Positions 51,994 to 60,655 of a DNA stretch of 64,000 bases are shown one piece after another. The notes beneath the pieces were generated by a model, which saw nothing but the letters and a program-made list of their open reading frames with translations, was not told the origin of the DNA and ran no database searches. The stretch's first letter is position 1; every line of letters starts with the position of its first letter. The stretch is taken from positions 1-64,000 of the forward strand of contig JALSKZ010000002.1 in assembly GCA_026988575.1 (NCBI GenBank), in the 5' to 3' direction. The DNA is from Thermodesulfobacteriales bacterium. Lineage in GTDB: Bacteria; Desulfobacterota; Thermodesulfobacteria; Thermodesulfobacteriales; Thermodesulfatatoraceae. Made by a program: the position numbers and the translations under genes.

Positions 51994-53253
51994 TTAGATC
52001 TCCAAAGTTTCGCCGTCAGGCAAAGAAAAATCCTCTGGGTAGTGTTCTACCCTGATATTGGGGTAAATAACGCAATTGCGGCCAATGGAGGCTCCAGCCG
52101 GGACAACCGCTTCTTTGCCGATAAGGGTTAGTCCTGTATAAAGGTGTTTGGGAAAACGTTTGTTAATTACAGAGGCGTCACCCTGACCTACCACGGCTTC
52201 AGGGCCTATATATACCTGTTTGTCTGCTATGATACGGTGCAGTTTGGCGTGTCTACTCACGATAGTGTCATGCATCAAGATAGAATCTACCACTTCGGCA
52301 CCTTTTTCCACACGAACTCCGGGAAAAAGTACGGAGCGTATTACCTTACCAGCGATTTCACATCCTGGCGCGATAACGCTCTCTTCTATCTGTCCACTAC
52401 AATGGATTCGGGAAGGGGGCCAATCATAGGTAAGGCCGTGGGAAAAATGGTTGGTCATTACCCCCCAGTTTTCAGGATCAAGCCCGGAGTCTGGTCGGAG
52501 AAGATCCATATGGGCCTGAAAAAAGGCTTCTAGAGTGCCCACGTCCCGCCAGTATCCAGAAAAAGGAAAGGCGTATACATGGGCCTCTTTTAGGGCCTGA
52601 GGGAGTATGTGCATGCCAAAATCTTCCTCTTTTATACGGGTAAGTATGTCTACCAGATACGTGGTATCAAAGACATAGACGCCCATAGAGGCTAGATTAG
52701 ATCGTGCTTTTACCGGCTTTTCTTCCCAATCTATGATCCGTCCGTCTTGATCGGTGATGGCTATGCCAAAGTGATGGGTTTGGTCCCAAGGCACCGGCAT
52801 CATGGCCACGGTGACCTGGGCCTTTTTGGCGCGGTGATAAGCTATTAATTTCCGGTAATCCATGTAATAGACATGGTCTCCAGAAAGGATAAGAACCTCT
52901 CTTGAAGGTCTACGTAGGAGAAAATCAAGATTTTGGCGTACAGCGTCGGCCGTCCCCTTATACCAGTCCCATTCTTTTTCCCCTGTTTTAGGGGGTAAGA
53001 TACGTATTTCCCGGGTGCGTCCCGCCAGGTCCCAGGCAGACCCGTCACCAATATGATCCATGAGAGACAGAGGTTTATATTGCGTTAGAACAGCCACGCA
53101 GTTGAGATCGGAATTGGCGGCGTTAGAGAGAGTAAAGTCTATAATCCGGTAATTTCCTCCAAAAGGTACGGCAGGCTTGGCCCGTTTTCGTACCAGAACG
53201 TTTAGTCTACTGCCTACTCCACCCGCCAGTAATACGGCCAAAACGTTACGCAT
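51994..53253 (-). CDS. glgC: Glucose-1-phosphate adenylyltransferase
   Basis: Makes ADP-glucose for glycogen. About 419 residues from the ATG at 53253 (MRNVLAVLLAGG), with AAGGAG 6 bp upstream; the frame reaches 53298. The nucleotidyltransferase domain (AGGVGSRLNVLVRKRAKPA, SGDHVYYMDY, GTADAVRQN) is followed by a beta-helix C-terminal part. First gene of a leftward run: glgC, KaiC-like ATPase, hexapeptide protein. glgA and glgB are not here. Confidence 0.93.
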   Translation of the reverse strand: MRNVLAVLLAGGVGSRLNVLVRKRAKPAVPFGGNYRIIDFTLSNAANSDLNCVAVLTQYKPLSLMDHIGDGSAWDLAGRTREIRILPPKTGEKEWDWYKGTADAVRQNLDFLLRRPSREVLILSGDHVYYMDYRKLIAYHRAKKAQVTVAMMPVPWDQTHHFGIAITDQDGRIIDWEEKPVKARSNLASMGVYVFDTTYLVDILTRIKEEDFGMHILPQALKEAHVYAFPFSGYWRDVGTLEAFFQAHMDLLRPDSGLDPENWGVMTNHFSHGLTYDWPPSRIHCSGQIEESVIAPGCEIAGKVIRSVLFPGVRVEKGAEVVDSILMHDTIVSRHAKLHRIIADKQVYIGPEAVVGQGDASVINKRFPKHLYTGLTLIGKEAVVPAGASIGRNCVIYPNIRVEHYPEDFSLPDGETLEI

Positions 53254-53457
53254 AAGTACTCCTTCTGAGAGTTTGGCACTCTCTGTTGGAGAAGTCAATG
53301 CTCAGATTATAAATTTTATTTAATCAAGGCATCTTGGCATGACAACCAATTGTAGAGATCTGCTCTGGTTCCTTAAACTTTTTACGCGGTTTTTTAAGGC
53401 TTGTATTAAGTCTTGGTTTTATAAAGCTCGTTAGTCTCTTGGCCGATTTTTTAGAGT

Positions 53458-54150
53458 GTGGCTGTTGGGGATCTGATTAGTATCTTGTGGTCTTTTTTCT
53501 TTCCGGCCTATTGTGAAGGGTGCGGCAAGATCATCCCTGAGCCCGGTTGGTGTTCATCATGTCTCCAAAAACTACCTTTTTTGGAATACCAGTGTGTACG
53601 TTGCGGGGTTCCTCTTTTGGCCGACGATCATTTATGCGGTTCTTGCTTGCAACACCCACCGCCGTTTAAGAAAGTATATGTTAGTTTGCATTATGAAGGT
53701 TTATGGGCAGCAGCCCTGCGTAGACTCAAGTTTCACAAGGCCTTTTGGTTATTGTCTCCTATAATCAAGGTATGGAAGGAGGCCTTAAAAGGGCCTATAC
53801 CGCAGGGAGATGTGGTAGTACCGATACCGTTGCACGTGAAACGCTTACAACAACGGGGTTTTAATCAGAGTAGGCTTCTTGCCCAAGAGCTTTACGGAAA
53901 AAAGGTGGTAAAGGACCTTTTAGTGCGGGTGCGTTATACGTCTTCACAGTCAAAACTCGGGGTGCGAGAACGTCTGGCCAATGTACGGAAGGCCTTTGCC
54001 CCTCATCCGCAGGCCCTGATCCAGGGTAAAAAAATCATTTTATTTGACGATGTTATGACTTCCGGGGCTACGGTCAAAGAGGCAGCTAAAGTGTTAAAGA
54101 AGGCCGGGGCCCGAGAGATTGTGGTGGTTGTTATGGCCCGCGCAGGGTAG
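53458..54150 (+). CDS. comF: ComF-family phosphoribosyltransferase-like protein
   Basis: 230 residues. An N-terminal zinc-ribbon pair (CEGCGK ... CSSCLQ, CVRCG ... CGSC) and a C-terminal PRTase domain with VVVPIPLH, GFNQSRLLAQ and the PRPP loop IILFDDVMTSGATVKEA. ComF proteins act in natural transformation, joining single-stranded DNA uptake and repair. The GTG start lacks a good SD. A parS-like site is embedded in the gene (53829-53842). Confidence 0.9.
   Translation: MAVGDLISILWSFFFPAYCEGCGKIIPEPGWCSSCLQKLPFLEYQCVRCGVPLLADDHLCGSCLQHPPPFKKVYVSLHYEGLWAAALRRLKFHKAFWLLSPIIKVWKEALKGPIPQGDVVVPIPLHVKRLQQRGFNQSRLLAQELYGKKVVKDLLVRVRYTSSQSKLGVRERLANVRKAFAPHPQALIQGKKIILFDDVMTSGATVKEAAKVLKKAGAREIVVVVMARAG
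53829..53842. promoter_or_regulatory. Second parS-like site, inside comF
   Basis: GTTGCACGTGAAAC fits the degenerate parS core GTTNCACGTGAAAC at all fixed positions. It is about 3.9 kb from the site at parA. Because it is coding DNA (IPLHVKR), selection for the protein could also produce it. Confidence 0.5.
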
Positions 54151-54172
54151 CTTTTTGAGCTACCCTTTTGGC
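54145..54172 (+). terminator. Terminator of comF
   Basis: Stem GGGTAGCT (54145-54152) / AGCTACCC (54158-54165) with a 5-nt loop and TTTTGGCTTTT after it. It overlaps the comF stop codon. Confidence 0.85.
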
Positions 54173-54187
54173 TTTTCAAATTTTTCC

Positions 54188-54745
54188 TTACCAGTCGTAG
54201 GGCTTGGCCAAGATTTCCCTTATCTTGAGGTCAAAGAACATGTTTGAAGGCTTTGCTTCAATGATACTTACTGTATCAGCACCTCGGGCGGTACCAGCCA
54301 CCGCAATTACGTCTTCTGGAGGTATGAGCCCTGCGTCGCAGGCCATGAGCACGATCTCTACACATACCTTTATACCCTGTCCCAGTATTCGCAAGGTGTT
54401 GGCGATTAGGTCTTGTTGGGAATAGCTTTGTCGTGTCCGGATGGCCGTCCCAATACTACGAAAAACCATGGTGCCGGTATACACACGGCCGTCCATAGAT
54501 TCTATTTGGGCCCGCGTTGTAGGTGACATCTCTAGAGAGCCAGGCTCTTTAAAGCCTACGTTGTGGGTCACCACCACCAGATTGGCCCCGGTGCCTTGAA
54601 ATAGTTGGGCGGCTGCTAGGCCTGTGTCGCCGTACGTAGAGGCTACCACAATGTGTCTTATCCCACGTTCCTTATAGGCCCTAAGGGCTATTTCTAGGGC
54701 CTTGGCGGTATTTTCTTTTCCTGCTCTGGCAAAGGTTATACCCAT
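54188..54745 (-). CDS. Pyruvate-kinase C-terminal-like domain protein
   Basis: 185 residues of the stand-alone PK alpha/beta (PK_C) fold found in Archaea and anaerobes: ALEIALRAYKERGIRHIVVASTYGDTGLAAAQ, then VVTHNVGFKEPG, and a C-terminal AVAGTARGADT. It lacks the catalytic barrel of pyruvate kinase, so it is unlikely to have that activity. Ligand unknown. It is transcribed toward comF and has no operon partner. Confidence 0.8.
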   Translation of the reverse strand: MGITFARAGKENTAKALEIALRAYKERGIRHIVVASTYGDTGLAAAQLFQGTGANLVVVTHNVGFKEPGSLEMSPTTRAQIESMDGRVYTGTMVFRSIGTAIRTRQSYSQQDLIANTLRILGQGIKVCVEIVLMACDAGLIPPEDVIAVAGTARGADTVSIIEAKPSNMFFDLKIREILAKPYDW

Positions 54746-54904
54746 GATTACCCCCGGTCTTTTTATTAATCCGCAAAGATTTTAGCTAATTCTGTCGGAA
54801 AAGACTATATTTTTGCTTACCTAAATTAAAGGAAAGGGTTTAATTATTGATCATTACCTGGTAACAAGGCTTCTATTTGGATCCTAAACCAGGAAGGAGA
54901 TTCC

Positions 54905-55579
54905 ATGTTGCCGCGGGATATTTGGTCGCAGATAGAAGTGGTTTTTTTTGATGCCGAGGGCACGCTTTTCTTAATAAGACCTTCTGTGGGCCATATATAC
55001 GTTCGGGTTTGCCAAAAATTTGGTTTGAAAGCCTCCCCCAAGGATTTGGGCCAGAGTTTTAAGAGGGCTTTTGCACGTTATAGCAAACGTTTAAAGGCCG
55101 GAGAAGTGGAATTGTCGCCGCAGGGTTGTCTGGAAAGCTGGCGGCGGGTCTTTTTGGAGGCTGTAGCCCCTTTTGGTACACTTACTGATCCGGATAAAGC
55201 CTTCAAAGAGTGTTATGAGGCCTTTGCGCAGCCTGAGGCTTTTGCTTTGGCCCCGGGTGCCCGGGAGGTCCTGGAATCTCTGCGTCAAAAAAATAAAAGG
55301 CTTACTATTATTTCCAATTGGGATGAGCGGCTAAGGCGTTTATTAAGGGCCTATGGCTTAGACGAGTTTTTTGAGAGGCTTTTTATTTCGTGTGAGGTGG
55401 GGCTATTAAAGCCCGCTGTGGATTTCTACCAACTGGCCTGTAGCCAGATGGGCGTGGCCCCCCACCATGCTTTAATGGTAGGCGATAATCTTGACAATGA
55501 TATTTTGGCCGCCCGTCGTGCTGGTCTATGGGCCTTACATTATACTGGAGGAGACTTGCGTTTTTTGTTTCCCGACTAG
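54905..55579 (+). CDS. HAD-superfamily phosphatase
   Basis: 224 residues. Motif I is FFDAEGTLF (nucleophile Asp; the second acid appears as Glu), motif II TIISNWD, Lys in LLKPAVDFY, and motif IV MVGDNLDNDILAARRAG. The cap is helical (C1 type). It is a small-molecule phosphatase of unknown substrate. SD AGGAAGGA precedes ATG. Isolated between convergent genes. Confidence 0.87.
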   Translation: MLPRDIWSQIEVVFFDAEGTLFLIRPSVGHIYVRVCQKFGLKASPKDLGQSFKRAFARYSKRLKAGEVELSPQGCLESWRRVFLEAVAPFGTLTDPDKAFKECYEAFAQPEAFALAPGAREVLESLRQKNKRLTIISNWDERLRRLLRAYGLDEFFERLFISCEVGLLKPAVDFYQLACSQMGVAPHHALMVGDNLDNDILAARRAGLWALHYTGGDLRFLFPD

Positions 55580-55618
55580 GGGCGTTAACCTCTGGGGGTA
55601 ATATATCGGGAACCAGGG

Positions 55619-56113
55619 TTAAATCTTAGCCAGTTTGGCCAGCCGCTGACGGACCTTTTTGGGCAGTCGTTTGGTGGAAGGCAAATAGGGAGAGTCCCAA
55701 ATTTCGCCTTTCATTTCCTGATACAAGGCCAGCTCTAGCCGCTCGAGAAAATCTCGTGAACTCATGGAAAGGGCCCCGTGATTTTCCACGAAACTTCGAA
55801 TGGCCCGGTCGGAGGAGATTACCACTACCCGCTCTCTTTCTTTGGCGGCAACGCGCTTGATAAAATCGTCGGCTATTTCGCCGTGGGCGGTAAAGATCAC
55901 CCTTATACCCTTTTGGTTGCTTTCTGTGCGGGGTTCCTCGCGACCCCAGGCGTCAAAGACCACGGTGATCTTGTGACGTTTAATTTTTTGGTAGGTCCTA
56001 AGCTTTGAGAGTAAGGCCTGGCGGGCGGCCTCTGGATCTTCTTGCATGAGTAAGCTGAGCTCTGGAATTTGATGCAAGAGATTGTATCCGTCTATTAATA
56101 AATGGATGGCCAT
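55619..56113 (-). CDS. YacP/Rae1-like NYN-domain nuclease
   Basis: 164 residues with a NYN/PIN-like fold: LLIDGYNLLHQIPEL at the start, TVVFDAWGRE, VVISSDRAIRSFVENHG. The Bacillus homologue (YacP/Rae1) is a ribosome-associated endoribonuclease. It starts 1 bp before the parB stop, so it is translated after parB-parA. Confidence 0.85.
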   Translation of the reverse strand: MAIHLLIDGYNLLHQIPELSLLMQEDPEAARQALLSKLRTYQKIKRHKITVVFDAWGREEPRTESNQKGIRVIFTAHGEIADDFIKRVAAKERERVVVISSDRAIRSFVENHGALSMSSRDFLERLELALYQEMKGEIWDSPYLPSTKRLPKKVRQRLAKLAKI

Positions 56114-56114
56114 T

Positions 56115-56969
56115 TTACCCCCTTAGTTTGGCTAAAAAGGCTTCAAATTGGTCTGGGGTTTGAAATTCAATTACCAAGCGTCCCTTCTTTTTACCCCAAT
56201 TAAGCGAGACCTTCGTGCCAAGGATATGGCGTAATTCTTCTTCTAAGGCCACTATATTAGGGTCTTTAGGACAGGGAGACCGCGTTGTTTCTTCGGTACG
56301 CATTTTCCGCGCTGCCTTTTCGGTCTGGCGCACCGACAGGTGGTGGGCCACAACCAGGTCTCTTAGCCTGCGCATCTTAGAGGGCTCTTTTAGCGATAGT
56401 ATGGCCCGGGCATGGCCGGCGGTGATCCTTCCTGCCAGGAGGTCTTCCTGTATATCTTCGGGCAGGTTCAGCAGCCTTAGGGCGTTGGCGATAGTAGAAC
56501 GTTCTTTTCCTACCTTTTGGGCTATTTCTTCTTGAGTAAGGTGGAATTCGGTAATAAGGCGCTGGTAGCCCTTGGCCTCCTCCAGGGGGTTTAAGTCTTC
56601 GCGCTGGAGGTTTTCGATGAGGGCTAGTTCCAAGGCCTCTTGAGCGGAGAGGTCTCTGACGATTACGGGTACCCTTTCCAGCCCGGCTATTTTGGCTGCC
56701 CGCCAGCGCCTTTCCCCCGCCACTAATTCGTATAAGCCAGGAGTCAATTCTCGCACCAGTAGGGGTTGGAGGACTCCTTTTTCACGTATGGAAGTGGCCA
56801 GTTCCTGAAGGGTCTCCTCGTCGTAACTGGTACGTGGTTGCCAGGGTGAAGGACGTATGGCCTCCACCGGACAGAAAAACACTTCGGGGGTCTCTTGGAC
56901 GTCGGTATCTTCGGGGAGTAGGCTTGATAAGCCTCGTCCCAAGCCAAGTTTTTTATTGTTTTTGGACAA
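56115..56969 (-). CDS. parB: Chromosome-partitioning protein ParB
   Basis: CTPase clamp that spreads from parS. About 284 residues from a TTG at 56969 (LSKNNKKLGLGRGL), preceded by GGGAGG; the frame is open to 57047 but that would overlap parA. ParB motifs: GRGLSSLLP, GERRWRAAKIAG, NLQREDLNPLEEAKGYQ, RSTIANALRLLNLPE. The C-terminal dimer domain follows. Overlaps parA by 17 bp. Confidence 0.94.
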   Translation of the reverse strand: MSKNNKKLGLGRGLSSLLPEDTDVQETPEVFFCPVEAIRPSPWQPRTSYDEETLQELATSIREKGVLQPLLVRELTPGLYELVAGERRWRAAKIAGLERVPVIVRDLSAQEALELALIENLQREDLNPLEEAKGYQRLITEFHLTQEEIAQKVGKERSTIANALRLLNLPEDIQEDLLAGRITAGHARAILSLKEPSKMRRLRDLVVAHHLSVRQTEKAARKMRTEETTRSPCPKDPNIVALEEELRHILGTKVSLNWGKKKGRLVIEFQTPDQFEAFLAKLRG

Positions 56970-57729
56970 GGTAAGCCTCCCGTCGTAAAATTTCTTGAGC
57001 CAGGGACATATAAGCCCTTGCCCCCCTGGCCGATGGATCATAGGCAAAAATGGGTTTACCGTGGCTTGGCGCTTCGCTCAAGCGGATGTTTCGGGGAATG
57101 ACCGTGTCAAAAACCACCTTTTTGAAGTGGTGACGTACTTCCTGTTCTACCTGTCGGGTCAAACGATTACGTGCGTCATACATGGTAAGGAGAATACCGT
57201 ATAAAAATAAGCGGGGGTTAAAATTTCGTTTTACCAGCCGGACTGTATTGATCAATAGCCCCAGGCCTTCCAGGGCGTAATATTCACACTGAAGGGGAAT
57301 GAGTACTGCTTGGGCACAGGTCAGGGCGTTTACCGTTAATATGCCCAGGGAGGGAGGGCAATCAATGAATATGTAATCAAAGGCGTCTTTGATCTTGGAA
57401 AGGGTTTGGGCCAAGAGCAGTTCCCGACCCTTACGTTTGGCCAATTCCATCTCGCACCCGATGAGGTCTATTGAAGAAGGTAAAAGGTAGAGCCTCTCGT
57501 AGGAGGTTTTTTTTAAGGCTGGGGCGGAGGACCCTTCTTGCAGGAGTACATGATATAAATTGGGAGAGGCCTTTTGAAAACCAAGCCCACTGGTAGCATT
57601 GGCCTGAGGGTCTGCGTCTACAAGCAAGACCTTTTGGCCCAGAATGGCTAAGGCTGCGGCGACACTAATGGCCGTGGTTGTTTTACCCACTCCACCCTTT
57701 TGGTTGGCTATGGCGATGATGCGGGGCAC
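56953..57729 (-). CDS. parA: Chromosome-partitioning ATPase ParA
   Basis: 258 residues from the GTG at 57729, which has AAAGGAG five bases upstream. Deviant Walker A KGGVGKTTTAI, DADPQANATSGLG, and FIDCPPSLG as in Soj/ParA. The upstream part of the open frame (to 57759, MFHVKLKG) covers the parS palindrome and is less likely to be translated. Forms the parA-parB pair that segregates the chromosome. Confidence 0.94.
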   Translation of the reverse strand: MPRIIAIANQKGGVGKTTTAISVAAALAILGQKVLLVDADPQANATSGLGFQKASPNLYHVLLQEGSSAPALKKTSYERLYLLPSSIDLIGCEMELAKRKGRELLLAQTLSKIKDAFDYIFIDCPPSLGILTVNALTCAQAVLIPLQCEYYALEGLGLLINTVRLVKRNFNPRLFLYGILLTMYDARNRLTRQVEQEVRHHFKKVVFDTVIPRNIRLSEAPSHGKPIFAYDPSARGARAYMSLAQEILRREAYLVQKQ

Positions 57730-57742
57730 CGACACTCCTTTA

Positions 57743-57758
57743 AGTTTCACGTGAAACA
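57743..57758. promoter_or_regulatory. parS: parS site upstream of parA
   Basis: AGTTTCACGTGAAACA contains the perfect 14-bp palindrome GTTTCACGTGAAAC and agrees with TGTTNCACGTGAAACA except at the first base. It lies between the last codons of the cyclo-ligase gene and the SD of parA, and serves as the ParB loading site by family knowledge. Confidence 0.9.
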
Positions 57759-58418
57759 ATTTAGATTTTTGACACCGTCTTTAGGTTGTGTGTAACAAAT
57801 ATCTTTCGGTGTGACAATAATATCCACTTGTAGATCATGTTCGTCTTGGGGGAGGTCTTTTACAATCTGTAAAGGGTGCACCGTGGTTAGCACGGGAGTA
57901 GAGGGTTTGATTAGTTTCTTGTTAACCAAGAGGGCATATTCTCGGTCTGCAAAACCACCTCCCTTGCCCAATCTTTTCCCCGTTATAGTTACGGCTACAC
58001 AACCGGTAACAAAAAGATCGACAGGGGGTATATCTTCCAGATCTACAGCGACACCATAACGCAAAGCCCCTTTAATAGTAGCCGCCCTTAAGGGATGTAC
58101 ACGTAATTGTCTGGGATCTAGACGGAAAAAGGGCTTGGGGCTTTTTAGTTTTGGAGCAGCCATAAAAATAACTTTGCCTGCTTCCAGGGCCTTGACCCGT
58201 AAGGGAAACTGAGGGCTATCCGGATTTACCACAATAAAACGAGCCTTTTTAAATTCCGGTAAAGAGCTAGCCCTTAAAGCAGCAGCTTCTGCGCCTACGA
58301 AATTGGGTATGCGCCCAAAGGCTCCTGGAAACCGGGCTACCCCTCGGTTTACTAACAATTCCCAAATACTTTCGCGGATTTTCTCTTTGGCAAGGCTATT
58401 TTCAGTTATTTGAGGCAC
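57747..58418 (-). CDS. 5-formyltetrahydrofolate cyclo-ligase family protein
   Basis: 223 residues. RESIWELLVNRGVARFP, VDLEDIPPVDLFVTGCVAV, and GKGGGFADREYALL resemble the MTHFS/YgfA fold's conserved region. It lacks a strongly typical N-terminal P-loop-like motif, so this is a divergent member. It would interconvert 5-formyl-THF and 5,10-methenyl-THF, which fits the folate/C1 genes in the window. It is the first gene of the leftward unit with parA-parB-yacP, and its last codons overlap parS. Confidence 0.78.
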   Translation of the reverse strand: MPQITENSLAKEKIRESIWELLVNRGVARFPGAFGRIPNFVGAEAAALRASSLPEFKKARFIVVNPDSPQFPLRVKALEAGKVIFMAAPKLKSPKPFFRLDPRQLRVHPLRAATIKGALRYGVAVDLEDIPPVDLFVTGCVAVTITGKRLGKGGGFADREYALLVNKKLIKPSTPVLTTVHPLQIVKDLPQDEHDLQVDIIVTPKDICYTQPKDGVKNLNCFT

Positions 58419-58504
58419 AAAAGAATTATACCCGGTTGTAACTAAGGGCCAAGGGGGATATTAATCCTTCTATATCAGGCCTCTATGCTGTTAAGATATA
58501 ACTT

Positions 58505-59236
58505 ATGCAGCGGTGGTTTGGTTTTGTTTTGGTATTAGTCCTTTTAGGTGGTTGTGCGCCCCAAAAATCTCCCTCTCTTTCTCCTGGGGCGGTCCAACAA
58601 CCTTGGCTGCGTCCTTATCGGGTCAATGGTAAAACCTATTATCCCTTACCTTCCTCCAAGGGCTATGTAGAGGTAGGGTATGCGTCATGGTATGGGGCCA
58701 AGTTCCACGGCCGTTTTACGGCTAGTGGAGAGCGCTACAACATGTATGCCTTTACCGCGGCCCATCGTCTTTTGCCCTTGGGGACTTATGTACAAGTAAC
58801 TAACTTGGAAAACGGACGGCAGGTCATAGTGCGTATTAACGATCGCGGTCCCTTTGTCCAAGATCGTATTTTAGATTTGAGTTACGCCGCGGCCAAGGCC
58901 CTGGGAATGGCTAAAAAAGGTGTGGCTTTAGTCCGGGTGGTGGCCTTAGGTGAGGTCTCGCCCCGGGCCGGGCGTTTAGTTTTTAAGGACATAGAGCGGG
59001 TCCAAAGGGGACAATTTTTCCTGCAAGTAGGGGCTTTTAGTAATTATGCTAACGCTGTGGGCTTAAAAAATCGGTTAGCCAAGCAATATCGTATTGTCTT
59101 GATAGAACCCTTTTCTCAGAAGGGAAAAACCTTTTATAGGGTTCAGATATTTCTTGCCTCGGATCTTTCCACGGCCCGTACTTTAGCCCACAGGCTTGCA
59201 CACAAGTTCCCCACCTCTTTTTTAGTGGCTAAATAG
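58505..59236 (+). CDS. rlpA: Septal ring lytic transglycosylase RlpA
   Basis: 243-residue lipoprotein. Lipobox LGGCAP. Double-psi beta-barrel domain: GYASWYGAKFHGRFTASGE, YNMYAFTAAHRLLPLG, VRINDRGPF and LDLSYAAAKALGM. C-terminal SPOR domain (FFLQVGAFSNYANAVGL) binds denuded glycan at the septum. Active-site Asp and His-like positions of RlpA are present. Single gene. Confidence 0.93.
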   Translation: MQRWFGFVLVLVLLGGCAPQKSPSLSPGAVQQPWLRPYRVNGKTYYPLPSSKGYVEVGYASWYGAKFHGRFTASGERYNMYAFTAAHRLLPLGTYVQVTNLENGRQVIVRINDRGPFVQDRILDLSYAAAKALGMAKKGVALVRVVALGEVSPRAGRLVFKDIERVQRGQFFLQVGAFSNYANAVGLKNRLAKQYRIVLIEPFSQKGKTFYRVQIFLASDLSTARTLAHRLAHKFPTSFLVAK

Positions 59237-59238
59237 AC

Positions 59239-59841
59239 CTAGCGCTGACGCGATATTACCAAGACAAATATCTCTCGGCTGGAAGGACGTGTGCTCCGGG
59301 GGCGAAATCGTTTTACCGGTCCTAAACGGGTTTTTACCTGCTTTACGAAATCGGGAAAGGCTTCGCCTTCGAACACCTTGACCATAAAGGTGCCTCCTCT
59401 ACGCAGGAGGGCCTCGGCCAAGGCCAGAGCTTTTTCTGCTAAAGCAATAGAACGGAAGTGATCTCCAGAGCGGTCCCCTGTGGTTTTCGGGGCCATGTCA
59501 CTTAAAACTACATCGAAGTGGTCTTTCTCAATTATGGTATTTAGCTCCTGAGGGGAGAGCTGAAAGATGTCTTTTTGGACAAACCTATAACGGCTATGCT
59601 TGATGTTTACCGGGCTTAAATCTACCCCCACTACCAGGCCTTTGGGCCCTACCTTTTTAAGGGCGTATTTACTCCAGGAACCAGGGGCTGCCCCTAGATC
59701 CAATACTAGTTGGCCTGGGCGTAGTATTTTATATTTTTTGTCCGCCTCTTGGAGTTTATATACCGAACGTGCAGGATATTTCTCGGCTTTGGCCTTTTTA
59801 AAATAATGGTCTTGAGGACGATATTTCATAAATTCTACCAT
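59239..59841 (-). CDS. rlmE: 23S rRNA 2'-O-methyltransferase RlmE (FtsJ family)
   Basis: About 200 residues from the ATG at 59841 (59829 alternative). The frame stays open to 60036 but that extension overlaps livG antisense and has no family match. DHYFKKAKAEKYPARSVYKL, SAM loop LDLGAAPGSWSKYAL, SDMAPKTTGDR with the KDKE-type catalytic Lys and Asp, and C-terminal FMVKVFEGEAF. It methylates U2552 of 23S rRNA. Confidence 0.93.
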   Translation of the reverse strand: MVEFMKYRPQDHYFKKAKAEKYPARSVYKLQEADKKYKILRPGQLVLDLGAAPGSWSKYALKKVGPKGLVVGVDLSPVNIKHSRYRFVQKDIFQLSPQELNTIIEKDHFDVVLSDMAPKTTGDRSGDHFRSIALAEKALALAEALLRRGGTFMVKVFEGEAFPDFVKQVKTRLGPVKRFRPRSTRPSSREIFVLVISRQR

Positions 59842-59884
59842 ACCAGGAATGGGGGTTACTAACCAGGGCAGGGGATTGTAGAAT

Positions 59885-60655
59885 TTGTCTATGGGGCTTT
59901 TAGAGGTGGAAAATCTACAAAAACATTTTGAGGGTCTTTTGGCCCTCAAAGGTCTTTGTTTTTTCTTGGAAAGAGGGGAAATTGTAGGTCTTATAGGTCC
60001 CAACGGAGCAGGGAAAACCACGGTGATAAACATCATTACCGGTTTTGTTGCTTCCGATGCAGGAAAAATCCTTTTTGAAGGCCAAGATATTTCTGGGTGG
60101 CCGTCTCATGTTATTGCCCGAGCCGGAATAGCGCGTACTTTTCAGCATGTGCAGGTCTTTGATGAGCTTACTGTCTTTGAAAATGTCCTCTTAGGGACCT
60201 ACCGACGTCAAAGAGTTCCCTTTTGGCAGGCCTTTTTAGGTACACCGCAGGCACGACGGGAAGAGAGGGCCTTAAGAGAAGAGGTACGGGATCTTTTGCG
60301 ACGCTTTGGTCTGGCGCACTTAGCTGGTTCCATGGCCAGTGCCTTACCTTATGGGGACCAACGCCGTGTGGTTTTGGCAAGGGCTTTGGCGTCCAAGCCT
60401 AAACTCCTTTTGTTAGATGAACCTGCAGCGGGTCTTTCTCCGGCAGAAGCTCGCGATTTAGTGGCTCTGCTCAGGGAGATAAGGTCTGCGGGCCTGACGA
60501 TTATGATAGTCGACCACGATATTGAGCTAATTTTGGAATTATGTGACCGCATCTTAGTCTTGGCCTCTGGGGAACTCATTGCGCAAGGTCGTCCAGAGGA
60601 GATCCGTCGTGATCCCAGGGTAATAGAGGCCTATTTAGGGGAGCAAGGGTGTTGA
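59885..60655 (+). CDS. livG: Branched-chain amino acid ABC transporter ATPase LivG
   Basis: 256 residues. Walker A GPNGAGKTT, the Q-loop region with TFQHVQVF, signature ALPYGDQRRVVLARAL (SGGQ replaced by PYGDQ, common in LivG) and Walker B LLLLDEPAAG. TTG at 59885 has AGGGGA 9 bp upstream; ATG at 59891 also fits. livF follows with overlap. livH, livM and a binding protein are not beside it. Confidence 0.9.
   Translation: MSMGLLEVENLQKHFEGLLALKGLCFFLERGEIVGLIGPNGAGKTTVINIITGFVASDAGKILFEGQDISGWPSHVIARAGIARTFQHVQVFDELTVFENVLLGTYRRQRVPFWQAFLGTPQARREERALREEVRDLLRRFGLAHLAGSMASALPYGDQRRVVLARALASKPKLLLLDEPAAGLSPAEARDLVALLREIRSAGLTIMIVDHDIELILELCDRILVLASGELIAQGRPEEIRRDPRVIEAYLGEQGC

Noticed and set aside
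59842-60036. 65-residue N-terminal extension of rlmE
   Set aside because: It is antisense to livG, unlike RlmE proteins, and the family begins near the ATG at 59841.
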